DNA of 64,000 bases from Crocosphaera chwakensis CCY0110 (lineage in GTDB: Bacteria > Cyanobacteriota > Cyanobacteriia > Cyanobacteriales > Microcystaceae). The stretch covers positions 62,001 to 126,000 of the forward strand of contig NZ_AAXW01000011.1 of assembly GCF_000169335.1 (NCBI RefSeq), given 5' to 3'. Of this stretch, positions 10,295 to 19,500 are shown piece after piece. How positions within the stretch are numbered: the stretch's first letter is position 1; each line of letters begins with the position of its first letter. Both the position numbers and the translations under genes were made by a program. The notes beneath the pieces were generated by a model that saw nothing but the letters and a program-made list of their open reading frames with translations, did not search any database and had not been told where the DNA came from.

Positions 10295-10972
10295 ATGGCA
10301 CGTCGCAACGCTTCCCCTAATGCTTCTCTAAATCGTCAAAGTAATGGCACAAATCCTCACCGAGAGGCTGATTTTGACATCCAGCAAGAGTTAGCTCGTC
10401 TTCAGGAAATCATTTACGAGAGTTTCCATATTCCTGTATCTAGATGGACGATTATCGATGAAGATAAAGTATTAGAACAACTGGAGTTTATTGGTACTAA
10501 GATTCCTGAGGCTATAAGGAAAGCATTACGAGTTCTAGAACAAGAACAAGAGATTCTGGCTAATGCAGAAGCCTATGCACAGCGTATTATTCAGCAAGCA
10601 CAACACGAAGCAGCAGAAATTCTTGATGAATCAGGAATTATTCAACAAGCACAACACGAAGCTGAGCAAATTCGCCAACAGGTACAAAGTGAATGCGAAG
10701 CCATACAAGCTCAAACCATGGCCGAAATTGAGCAACAACGACAAATGGCTAATGGAGAAATGCAGCAGTTGTATCAAAAGAGTGTAACCGAAGCACAACA
10801 AATTCAAGAAGGTGCTGATGAATATGCAGATGCAGTTCTCACTCGCTTAGAACAAGAGTTAGGGGAAATGTTAGGAGTCGTTCGCAATGGCCGTCAACAA
10901 CTCTATAATCATTCTGCTCAGCGTCAGACTCATACTTCAGGAAAACAAGTTTCCGGAGGAAAGAAAAAATAA
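10295..10972 (+). CDS. Coiled-coil protein, DivIVA/Cdv3-like
   Basis: A 225-aa, strongly helical, Gln/Glu/Ala-rich soluble protein. A conserved N-terminal block (DIQQELARLQEIIYESFHIP, residues about 28-47) is followed by a long coiled coil that includes an internal duplication of IIQQAQHEA separated by 17 residues, and a basic tail. The layout fits the cyanobacterial DivIVA-like Cdv3 family needed for septum placement, but I give no symbol because the assignment is by resemblance. It stands alone, convergent with hisIE. Confidence 0.75.
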   Translation: MARRNASPNASLNRQSNGTNPHREADFDIQQELARLQEIIYESFHIPVSRWTIIDEDKVLEQLEFIGTKIPEAIRKALRVLEQEQEILANAEAYAQRIIQQAQHEAAEILDESGIIQQAQHEAEQIRQQVQSECEAIQAQTMAEIEQQRQMANGEMQQLYQKSVTEAQQIQEGADEYADAVLTRLEQELGEMLGVVRNGRQQLYNHSAQRQTHTSGKQVSGGKKK

Positions 10973-11021
10973 TCTTGAATCATCATTAAGGATCTCTTCG
11001 GATTAAAAGTCGGAAACGTTT

Positions 11022-11678
11022 TTAACGTCTTCTTTGCTGTAACTTACGATAAACGTCTTTGATATTTACTTGATGATAGGATAAAGCGACTAAAGTATGA
11101 TAGAAAAGATCGGCCACTTCAGAAGCGATCGCTTCTGAATCGTCATCTTTACAAGCCATAACCACTTCGGCTGCTTCTTCCCCTATTTTTTTGAGAATTT
11201 TATTATCTCCTCCCTCTAATAAGATTCGAGTATATGAACCTTCTACGGGGTTATCTCGACGCTGACAAATGACTTCATAGACTTCCGATAAAGTATCGGC
11301 TGGAGGTGCGACTTTTTCATTTTCTTCTAGTTGATGAAAACAACTTCTTTCTCCAGTATGACAAGCGATGTCCCCCACTTGTTCGATACTTATTAACAAT
11401 GCGTCGCTATCACAATCATAACGAATGGATTTGACTTTCTGAATATGGCCAGAAGTTGCTCCTTTATGCCATAATTCTTGTCGAGAACGGCTCCAATACC
11501 AAGTTTCTCCCGTTAAGAGAGTTTTTTCTAATGATTCTTGGTTCATCCAAGCCAACATTAAGACTGTCCCATCTAAATAATCCTGGGCGATCGCAGGGAC
11601 TAACCCTTGCTCATTGTAGCGAATTTTATCTAAAGGAATAGCTTTACTCAAGGGATGATCGGAAAACACAGAAGACAT
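11022..11678 (-). CDS. hisIE: Bifunctional phosphoribosyl-AMP cyclohydrolase / phosphoribosyl-ATP pyrophosphatase
   Basis: A cytosolic enzyme that carries out steps two and three of histidine synthesis. The N-terminal HisI domain shows the zinc and magnesium site pattern ([31 protein letters not shown]). The C-terminal HisE domain begins near residue 115 and has the helical pyrophosphohydrolase motif [15 protein letters not shown]. The ATG at 11678 fits the family; a TTG 15 bases upstream is less likely. The 218-aa length is normal for the fused cyanobacterial form. It stands alone, convergent with the coiled-coil gene. Confidence 0.96.
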   Translation of the reverse strand: MSSVFSDHPLSKAIPLDKIRYNEQGLVPAIAQDYLDGTVLMLAWMNQESLEKTLLTGETWYWSRSRQELWHKGATSGHIQKVKSIRYDCDSDALLISIEQVGDIACHTGERSCFHQLEENEKVAPPADTLSEVYEVICQRRDNPVEGSYTRILLEGGDNKILKKIGEEAAEVVMACKDDDSEAIASEVADLFYHTLVALSYHQVNIKDVYRKLQQRRR

Positions 11679-11693
11679 TAATAAACGCCCCAA

Positions 11694-12088
11694 AACGATT
11701 CTTTTTTGATCCTACTATCAAATCATCCTCTGGTTAGTTGATCTTCTTTTTATCTTAAGTTATATTGAGAAGTATAAACTTTCTTAAGATTGTCTACAAT
11801 TTTTGACCAATAAAAGGACATAATTGAAATAGAAAGCCCAACCAGAAAAGTGGATGTGAGGATAGGGCTAATTGGGGAGTTTACATTTTTTCAAAATAAC
11901 ATAATTTTTGTAAAAAATCAAGTTTTCAATATTGGTCAAAGGGGAAGTTTTTCATTTTTTGTTGATAACTTCATCTCGTGTTTATTGATCAAGAACTAGA
12001 TGTAATTCTCAATCAAAGTAGACAATTATTTAAGCAAATTCAAAACACAACTGATTGAAAAAAAATAGTAAAAGTAACGAGGAATATT
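11694..12088. other. Intergenic region upstream of the pentapeptide-repeat gene
   Basis: About 400 AT-rich bases between the divergent hisIE and pentapeptide genes. The last 90 bases read on the plus strand as a short tail, FIDQELDVILNQSRQLFKQ, preceded directly by a stop and without a start. It may be a remnant of a small gene. A GAGGA ribosome site precedes the pentapeptide ATG. I see no promoter I would defend. Confidence 0.4.
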
Positions 12089-13288
12089 ATGAAAACTCTT
12101 ACAGGACTTCTTTTATTAACGTCATTAGCCGTAACCCCTATGGTTAGAGCAGAAAATGCGACAGATTTGCAAACATTAATGGAAACAGGCGATTGTGTTA
12201 GTTGTGATTTACAAGATGCTGATTTACGCAATTTAGATTTAAGCGGTGCAAATCTCGAAGATGCTAATCTTATTAATAGTAAACTGCATAATACCAACTT
12301 AAGCAACGCCAACTTAAAAGGGGCTAATTTAGTCAATGCAGACATGGATGGTGTTACTTTTCGCAATGCTAATCTTCAAGAAGCCCAAATGAGGGGGGTT
12401 TTGATGGAAAATGCTGACTTAGAAGGGGCTAACCTTCGGGGGGCAGACTTTACCCTTCACGATGCAGAAAGGGCAATTCTGACAGGTTCTAATCTTCGTA
12501 ATGCTGATTTAACTGGGGCTTATTTACGAGGTATTAAACTCAAAGAAGCAAACTTAGAAGGCGCCAATCTTTCCTACACCGATTTTACGACAGACTATCC
12601 GAGAAATAGTACAGCAAAAACCGCTTTTGATATGGCGTTATTTGCTGTTCCCTTTGCCATTCCTGGGGCAGTTTTAGGGGGAGTTGGAGCCATTGTCATT
12701 CCTGAAGCTGCTTCTTATAATGCTGATGTGAGTTATGCCAATCTTGAGGGAGCAACCTTAACCGGTGCGAACTTGCAAGATATTAATCTTCATGAGGCTA
12801 ATCTCAAAAATGCTAACTTAGAAAATGCTAACTTGCACCATGCCTATTTAGTTAACAGTGATTTTAGGTATGCTAATTTAACGGGCGCACGACTAAGCGA
12901 TATTAATATGGAAGGTGCTAATTTTAGTTATGCGACATTACCAGAAACCGATTTTCATCTTTCTTATTTAGTGAATGCTGATTTCAGCAATGCTAATTTA
13001 GCCCATGCCAATCTAACAGAGATTAACATGGAAAATGCTAATTTTAGTGATGCTAATTTAGTCGGTGCAGTTTTCAATTCTTCCTACTTAGTAGGTGCAA
13101 ATATGAGTGAGGCTATACTCACGTCTGCTCAATTAAAAGATATTAATATGAGTCGCGCTAATTTAGCTGCAGCTAATCTTGAGAATGCTAACTTAAGCGA
13201 TTCTAACTTAACAAATGCTAACCTATGTGGTGCCATTATGCCTGATTCTGACGTATCTCAAGTCGGGTGTACGGCGGTTAATTATTAG
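12089..13288 (+). CDS. Exported pentapeptide-repeat protein with central hydrophobic segment
   Basis: A 399-aa protein with a signal peptide (residues 1-21, ending VRA). A short lead-in with a CxxC pair (GDCVSCDLQDADL) is followed by A(D/N)LxX pentapeptides forming a right-handed beta-helix at residues about 45-165. The repeat is then broken by a hydrophobic, glycine-rich stretch (residues about 178-213), and a second beta-helix runs to residue 385. The hydrophobic break could anchor or cross a membrane, leaving two separate repeat domains. A shorter paralogue with the same leader and CxxCDL lead-in sits at 26.3 kb. The function is unknown, as for most of the family. A palindrome follows the stop. 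Confidence 0.88.
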   Translation: MKTLTGLLLLTSLAVTPMVRAENATDLQTLMETGDCVSCDLQDADLRNLDLSGANLEDANLINSKLHNTNLSNANLKGANLVNADMDGVTFRNANLQEAQMRGVLMENADLEGANLRGADFTLHDAERAILTGSNLRNADLTGAYLRGIKLKEANLEGANLSYTDFTTDYPRNSTAKTAFDMALFAVPFAIPGAVLGGVGAIVIPEAASYNADVSYANLEGATLTGANLQDINLHEANLKNANLENANLHHAYLVNSDFRYANLTGARLSDINMEGANFSYATLPETDFHLSYLVNADFSNANLAHANLTEINMENANFSDANLVGAVFNSSYLVGANMSEAILTSAQLKDINMSRANLAAANLENANLSDSNLTNANLCGAIMPDSDVSQVGCTAVNY

Positions 13289-13299
13289 TATTAAGGTAA

Positions 13300-13316
13300 G
13301 GTGGGCAATGCCCACC
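13300..13316. repeat. Short palindrome GGTGGGCA-A-TGCCCACC
   Basis: A perfect 8-bp inverted repeat with a one-base centre lies 11 bases after the pentapeptide gene and 9 bases before the convergent HepT stop. It matches a type of dispersed short palindrome often seen in cyanobacterial intergenes and may fold in both transcripts. There is no T run, so a terminator role is uncertain. Confidence 0.7.
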
Positions 13317-13325
13317 CTAAAACAA

Positions 13326-13796
13326 TCATGTTTGAGCAATTTTTTCTAAAAAAGTATCAACATCTTGTTCTAGAATTGGTAAGAGAGTGATAGATTTATC
13401 GAGGTTATTTTTTAACTGTTCATATTCAATCGGTGTTCCATAGGCATGACGAAAAAAGTGTCGAAATCCCCTTAAACTATTTAATATTAAAAAAGTGTCT
13501 TGAGAGATTAATGGTGGACGAATACCAGGAATGGTTTGAGTCATTCTGGTTAGTAAAGCGATATGAAATTTTGCTGTTTCTGTAATATTATTTTCAAAGT
13601 AAGTGGCGACAATTTTTAATAAATCTTCCACTGCATTATATAAGTTATGAATGTGATAAGCGATACTTTCTAAACGAATCATATCATCAGCAGTTAATCC
13701 TTGACTTCTATGATTTAGGGTTTGATAAATTTTTTTGATAAGTTGCATTTGTGCATTAATATCAGTTTTAAAAATAATTAAGGTGTTTTCATCCAT
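13326..13796 (-). CDS. hepT: HEPN-domain toxin, HepT-like ribonuclease
   Basis: A 156-aa all-helical protein with the HEPN catalytic motif Rx4HxY (RHFFRHAY) near residue 115. In HepT proteins the Arg and His cut RNA, and the Tyr is the target for AMP transfer by the partner. The start overlaps the end of the nucleotidyltransferase gene by 19 bases, the usual arrangement of MNT/HEPN toxin-antitoxin pairs. The sequence is longer than the common DUF86 HepT, so it belongs to a divergent branch. It is the last gene of a five-gene minus-strand run that begins with bioB. Confidence 0.82.
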   Translation of the reverse strand: MDENTLIIFKTDINAQMQLIKKIYQTLNHRSQGLTADDMIRLESIAYHIHNLYNAVEDLLKIVATYFENNITETAKFHIALLTRMTQTIPGIRPPLISQDTFLILNSLRGFRHFFRHAYGTPIEYEQLKNNLDKSITLLPILEQDVDTFLEKIAQT

Positions 13797-14131
13797 AAGA
13801 TACCTTTTTCACAAATACGATTAGCAAAATGACATTGATTAAGTTTAATTATATCAACTTCTCTTTCTAAATAAGTGGATAATAAACTAATGGCTAAAAA
13901 ATGCTTTTCAGGATTGATTTCTTCAACGGCTAAATCTACATCTGAGTCTTGATGAAACTTGTTAGGATAGGTAACAGAACCAAAAATATAAGCTTTTTTT
14001 ATACCATAATCCGAGGCATATTTATCTAACCATTTTTGTGTTTTTTTTAGGATAAGCTGTCGTTCTTTTTCTAATTTTAAACGGCGATCGCTAATTATTT
14101 TATCTAGTTTTTCTGATGAAAAAAAACTCAT
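13778..14131 (-). CDS. mntA: MNT-domain nucleotidyltransferase antitoxin
   Basis: A 117-aa minimal nucleotidyltransferase. The active site is GS followed by DSDVDLAVE (residues about 53-72), giving the two metal-binding Asp residues. The family antitoxin AMPylates its HEPN partner and so blocks its RNase activity; here the partner is the overlapping downstream gene. An in-frame upstream start exists but would run into lspA; the ATG at 14131, 13 bases after the lspA stop, is preferred. An N-terminal charged helix precedes the catalytic domain. Confidence 0.85.
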   Translation of the reverse strand: MSFFSSEKLDKIISDRRLKLEKERQLILKKTQKWLDKYASDYGIKKAYIFGSVTYPNKFHQDSDVDLAVEEINPEKHFLAISLLSTYLEREVDIIKLNQCHFANRICEKGILWMKTP

Positions 14132-14144
14132 TATTTTTCTTTCT

Positions 14145-14615
14145 CTAAGAGACTTTTCCAGACGATTGAGAACCAAAACTAGCAATCAATAAAAATAAAA
14201 TACCAATATTAATAAAAACATCTGCTAAATTAAACACAGGAAAATTAATTAAACGAAAATCTAAAAAATCTACTACATAGCCAAACAAAAAACGATCTAA
14301 TCCATTGCCCAATGCACCAGATAAAATAAATCCATAGCCTAATTGTTCTGTTACTTTCATTTTTTCTCCCCACCACGCTAAGGCCATTAACCCTAAACTA
14401 ACCCCTAAAGAAAGCCAACGTAACCATTTAGCCCCTCCTTCAAAAAAGCTGAATGCAGCCCCTGTATTAATGACATAAGTAAAGTGAAAAACCCCTGACC
14501 ATAAAGGTATAGTATCACCAATATTAGGAAAGGTTTGTACCACCCAATATTTAGTAACTTGATCTAAAATAAAACCCACAATACCGACTATCCAAAACCA
14601 ACGATTTTTTTTCAC
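14145..14615 (-). CDS. lspA: Lipoprotein signal peptidase (signal peptidase II)
   Basis: An inner-membrane aspartic protease that cleaves the signal peptides of diacylglyceryl-prolipoproteins. Four transmembrane helices are visible. The catalytic pair is Asp107 in GNGLDRF and Asp132 in FNLADVFI, and the conserved INTGAAFS loop is present. I choose the GTG at 14615: it gives 156 aa, starts 8 bases after the bioY stop, and avoids the overlap that a longer frame would make. It is part of the bioB-bioY-lspA-mntA-hepT directon. Confidence 0.95.
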   Translation of the reverse strand: MKKNRWFWIVGIVGFILDQVTKYWVVQTFPNIGDTIPLWSGVFHFTYVINTGAAFSFFEGGAKWLRWLSLGVSLGLMALAWWGEKMKVTEQLGYGFILSGALGNGLDRFLFGYVVDFLDFRLINFPVFNLADVFINIGILFLLIASFGSQSSGKVS

Positions 14616-14623
14616 GAATCTAA

Positions 14624-15208
14624 TTAATAAAAGAGAATATGACGCAAAATAAAAGCAATAACAGCCACAACACAAACCACCACTAATTGCCCAGGAATAG
14701 GCTCAACGGAATAATTAATAATAAGGTCAAAAAGATTATCTGAGGGCAACTCAGAAGGATTAAGAAACCAGAGTCCTAATAAATAAATTAAGCCACAACC
14801 ATGAATTATTAATAAACCAGCAGCAGCACTAATTCCTAATACTTCTAGTTTTGTTCTTCTGTGAAACGCTAACCAACCACATAACCAAGCCCCAGGCATA
14901 AACCCTAAAATGTAACCAAAACTTGGTTGTTCCCAGTATTGTAAGCCACCCCCTTGCGCGAAAACAGGATACCAAAATAAACCCAAGAAGACATAAGCCA
15001 CTTGAGCTAGGAAACCTGCGTTTTTTCCGCCCATACAGCCGGTTAAGAGGACAGCGCCCACTTGAAACGTGACTCCAAGGGGCATACTGTTGACCCCTTG
15101 TTCAGTCCAAGTCCAGGGCATATTCGTGACGAAAGCTTCAACAAAGGTGCTGAATATAGTTAGTAATAAGCCGATTATCGCCCAAAGCAGTTCATTGGCA
15201 AAAGACAC
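14624..15208 (-). CDS. bioY: Biotin transporter BioY
   Basis: The substrate-binding S-component of an ECF-type biotin uptake system, with about six transmembrane helices. The conserved early region PLGVTFQVGAVLLTG and the glycine-rich FGYILGFMPGAWLCGWL are typical of BioY. Its position between bioB and lspA fits a biotin role. The frame can be extended to a GTG at 15286, but that would overlap bioB by 56 bases and add a very basic, non-conserved leader. The GTG at 15208 begins at the membrane domain, 22 bases after the bioB stop, and gives 194 aa; the choice is not certain. No EcfA or EcfT genes are nearby. Confidence 0.9.
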   Translation of the reverse strand: MSFANELLWAIIGLLLTIFSTFVEAFVTNMPWTWTEQGVNSMPLGVTFQVGAVLLTGCMGGKNAGFLAQVAYVFLGLFWYPVFAQGGGLQYWEQPSFGYILGFMPGAWLCGWLAFHRRTKLEVLGISAAAGLLIIHGCGLIYLLGLWFLNPSELPSDNLFDLIINYSVEPIPGQLVVVCVVAVIAFILRHILFY

Positions 15209-15230
15209 CGTTGATGAGGATTTTTTTGTA

Positions 15231-16334
15231 TTAGTGAGCTTTTTTTTGGGTTTGCGTTTGATATTCACCAGGAATTGGAGCTTCACCCCCTTGCAGTCCT
15301 AAAGATTCTAGCATGGCGTGATCGTTTTCTGGGGGTTGGCCCAGGGTAGTTAGGTAATGTCCGATTAGCATAGCATTAATTCCTGATTTTAACCCTAAAC
15401 TTTGTAATTCTCCCATGACGGCCTCTCGTCCGCCAGCGTACCGTAGAATTTGCTCAGGGAGAAGAAAACGGAAAATTGCGATCGCTTTTAGGGCTTCAAA
15501 TACATCGAGTTTCGGTAAATGGCCTAGAGGGGTTCCCTCTCTGGGGTTGAGGAGGTTGATAGGAACGGAATCTACTTCTAACTCTCGTAGGGAGATGGCC
15601 AGGTCAACCCTATCCTCCCATGTCTCTCCCATACCCATTATTCCACCCGTACAGGCTTGGATTCCTGCTTTTTTGAGGTTTTTAACGGTTTCAACGCGAT
15701 CGCCCCAGGAGTGGGTAGAAACGATGGATTGATAATAGTTTTCTGAAGCTTCTAAATTATGGTTATAGCGAGTGACCCCTGCTTTTTTCAATTCTTCTGC
15801 TTGTTCTAGGGTAACTTCTCCTAGAGCGCAACAGGGCTTAATATTGGTTTCTGTGGTAATTTGTCGTACGGTTTCGAGTATTTTCTCAAATTCTCCTGAT
15901 TGAGGGCTATTATACTTCGGTCCGCGGCCTTGACTAACTAAGCAAAAACGTTTTGCTCCGGCTGCTTCGGCTGCTTTAGCTTGGGCGAGAATTTCTTCTG
16001 AAGATTTCAAGCCATAGATAGGACTATTTTCCCCTTGGTGGTGGACTGACTGGGAGCAAAATTGACAATTTTCTGAGCAGTTGCCCGATTTTACGTTGAT
16101 AATGCTACAGAGGTCTACTACGTTACCACAACAGGCTTGACGAATGCGATCGGCCGCTTCGCACAGTAATAGGATGTTGTCTTGGCCGTCTATTTGGGTG
16201 AGGGTTAAGGCTTCGGTTTTCTTGAGGCGATCGCCTTTTATAATACGTTGGGATAAGGTATCTAACCAGTGTTTTAAGGCAGTGGTGTCTGCAGGTGGGG
16301 GAGTTTGAGGAGGTGAAGCGGATAATTGAACCAC
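15231..16334 (-). CDS. bioB: Biotin synthase
   Basis: A radical-SAM enzyme that inserts sulfur into dethiobiotin, the last step of biotin synthesis. The 4Fe-4S cluster motif CxxxCxxC is Cys86, Cys90 and Cys93 (NCSENCQFCSQS). Further family marks are the YNHNLEASENYY segment and GRE near the C-terminus. A Pro-rich leader of about 20 residues precedes the TIM barrel, and the length of 367 aa is normal to slightly long. It heads a run with the transporter gene bioY. No biotin operator could be recognised upstream. Confidence 0.97.
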   Translation of the reverse strand: MVQLSASPPQTPPPADTTALKHWLDTLSQRIIKGDRLKKTEALTLTQIDGQDNILLLCEAADRIRQACCGNVVDLCSIINVKSGNCSENCQFCSQSVHHQGENSPIYGLKSSEEILAQAKAAEAAGAKRFCLVSQGRGPKYNSPQSGEFEKILETVRQITTETNIKPCCALGEVTLEQAEELKKAGVTRYNHNLEASENYYQSIVSTHSWGDRVETVKNLKKAGIQACTGGIMGMGETWEDRVDLAISLRELEVDSVPINLLNPREGTPLGHLPKLDVFEALKAIAIFRFLLPEQILRYAGGREAVMGELQSLGLKSGINAMLIGHYLTTLGQPPENDHAMLESLGLQGGEAPIPGEYQTQTQKKAH

Positions 16335-16502
16335 AATAGTCTTACCTGATGCTGTTTAAAGTCATGTGCATTGTATCATTTGAGGGTTTTTTCCTAGGCT
16401 TAACAGCAAGAAATCTTTAAACTCTCTACACAAATGGCTTTACTTCGATACAATTGGCTTTAGTTCGATTTTTAAGTATTCTTTTAAAAATTAAAGTCAA
16501 GA

Positions 16503-19500
16503 ATGATTGATCAAAATAATTTTAAACAAGTCTTGCTTCGCCTCGAATTTAGTAATGATGGGAATATTTTGTATAAAAAATTCCCAGGCATAGATGTAAC
16601 ATTAAAAGCAGATTTTAATACACAACAATTAATTTATCCTACTGATAAAGGTTTTACTATTAGTGGCGATTTTACCACCAGTTTTCATCAAAAAGAGAAT
16701 TTTGTTGTTTTTGAATGTGTTTGTAGATTATTTGAAAAGGGTTATAAACCACAACATATTGAACTTGAACCTAAATGGACTGTTGGCCATGGTGCAAGTG
16801 GGGGAAGGGCTGATATTATGGTTAAAGATAATTCGGGTAAATCTTTATTAATTATTGAGTGTAAAACCGCCGGAAAAGAGTTTAATGATGAATGGAAAAA
16901 GACGTTAATTAATGGCGGTCAAATTTTTTCTTATGCTAAACAAGCAGGAAGCACTAAATTTATCGCACTTTATACATCTGATTTTGTGGATCAAAAGGTT
17001 AGTTTTGACTATTATTTGATCACTTTAAAAGACAATGAAAAACTCTTAGAAGAGATAGCAGATACAGAACCATTATCTTATGGAAAAGCTAAACTTTTAG
17101 ATAAAGAAGATATTTACCAAGCATGGAAAGAAACCTATAATCAAGATTTCGCTACTAAAGGAATTTTTGAGGATGATATACCTGCTTATGAAATTGGCAA
17201 AACTAAATATTCTCTAGCGGATTTAACTAGCATTAGTAGTAATGATATTCAAGGAAAATATCACCAATTTGCTACTATTTTAAGACAACATAATGTCTCT
17301 GGACGCGAAAATGCTTTTGATAAGCTAGTTAATTTATTCCTATGTAAAATTGTTGATGAAACTAATAATCCTGATGAATTAAGGTTTTATTGGAAGGGGA
17401 TCGCTTATGATAGCTTTTTTGAATTGCAAGACAGGTTGCAAAAGTTATATCAAGAAGGGATGAAACGCTTTTTAGGGGAAGATGTAACCTATATTGATAA
17501 TGAAGCGATTGATCAAGCTTTTCGCTTTTTTAAAAATGATCCTGATGCAACTAGAGATACTATTAAAAAGTATTTTCGTCAATTAAAGTTTTTCACTAAT
17601 AATGATTTTGCTTTTATTGATGTTCACAATGAAAAATTATTTTATCAAAATGGGGTCGTCCTTTTAAAATTAGTGCAAATGCTTCAGGATATTCGCTTAA
17701 AAACAGAAGAAGAAAATCAGTTTCTAGGTGATATGTTTGAAGGATTTTTAGACCAAGGTATTAAACAATCAGAAGGACAATTTTTTACCCCTATTCCTAT
17801 TGTTAAATTTATTCTTAAATCCCTACCTTTAGAAAAAATTTTTGCCGAAAGTAAAGAGATTCCATTAGTAATTGATTATGCTTGTGGGGCTGGACATTTC
17901 CTTAATGAATACGCCCAAGAAATCAAATTGATTGTTGAAAACCATTCAAAAAATGACCTTGAAAAATATTATCAAAATATTGTTGGTATAGAAAAGGAAT
18001 ATCGTCTTTCTAAAGTGGCAAAAGTTTCTGCTTTTATGTATGGACAAGATGAAATTAATATTATTTATGCTGATAGTTTGGCAACTATTCCTAATATAAA
18101 AGAAAATGATTATTCTATTTTAGTAGCAAATCCTCCTTTTAGTGTGAAAGGTTTTTTAGAAACTTTAGAGGAAAAGGATCGGAAGAAATATCAACTTATT
18201 GAAACTATTGAAACGAAAAGTTATCCTAATAATAATAGTATTGAAACCTTTTTTATTGAAAGAGCAAAACAATTATTAAAACCCGATGGAGTAATGGGTA
18301 TTATTGTACCTTCTCCGATTTTAACGAAAGGTAAAGCTAAAAGCACCTCGAAATCTACTAATATTTATGTAGCAACGAGAAAAATTTTGCTTAAATATTT
18401 TGATATTATTGCTATTACTGAGTTTGGTAGTGGTACTTTTGGTAAAACGGGAACTAATACCGTAACTTTATTCTTAAGAAGAAAACCAGAAAATCCTGCC
18501 CCCTGTGATCATTTTTTGAATCGGGTTAATACTTGGTTTAAGGGTGAAGATAATAAAGATCAAATTTTTCAAGATGAGTATTTAATTAAAAATTATTGTC
18601 ATCATTTAGAGTTTAATTTTGAGGATTATAAAACTTTTTTAACAGGAAAAATTAACGAAAATTTTTTTAATCATGATATTTTAAAAGACTATCAAAAAGA
18701 GTTTTATAAATGGACAGAAATTAAGAAGCTGAAAAAATCAAGAGCTTTTAAAGCTTTGAGTAAAGAAGCTAAACAAGAAGAATTAGATAAAAGATTTATG
18801 ACTTATGTGCAAGATATTGAAAGAGATAAACTCTATTATTTTGTGTTAGCTAGTCTTAATACTCAACAGGTTTTAATTATTAAAAGTCCTTCTAAAAATA
18901 CAGAAATGAAAGAGTTTTTAGGTTACGAGTGGAGTGGTAGGAAAGGAAGTGAAGGTATTAAATATTTAGGAAATTTTAAACTAGATAAAATAGAAGGTGA
19001 AAATGAAGACGAAGGAATCGAATTATTAGATAAAGAAGATAAAAGAGTGTTAAGTAATCTTGCTAATTTAGCTAATATTAATACTCCTCTTTATGATCCT
19101 CAAAATAATGACAATCTAGAAAAAATAAACTTTTTAATTAAGCAAAATTTTCTAGGTGAAACTGTGGATATTCCTGAAAGTTTAAGTCGTTTTGTGACAT
19201 CTGCTTTTTTAGTAGATATGTTAGACTTTTCTAGCCCTGATTTCAATAAAGCAATTAGTTTAACACCAAATAAAAAAAACATTACTTTTAATACTAAATG
19301 GAATTTATATAGATTAGGTGATATTGTGGAGGTTAAAATTGGGGGTACACCACCAAGAGAGAACTCTGATTATTTTAAAGGAGATAATCTTTGGGTGTCA
19401 ATTTCTGAAATGAATGGTCAAATCATCATTGATACTAAAGAAAAAATAACAGATCAAGGTGTTAAAGATTCTAATGTTAAATTAATTCCTAAAGGAACAA

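Noticed and set aside
12040..12366. Minus-strand frame opposite the pentapeptide gene
   Set aside because: Repetitive Leu/Lys/Ser shadow of the pentapeptide code on the other strand; no ribosome site.
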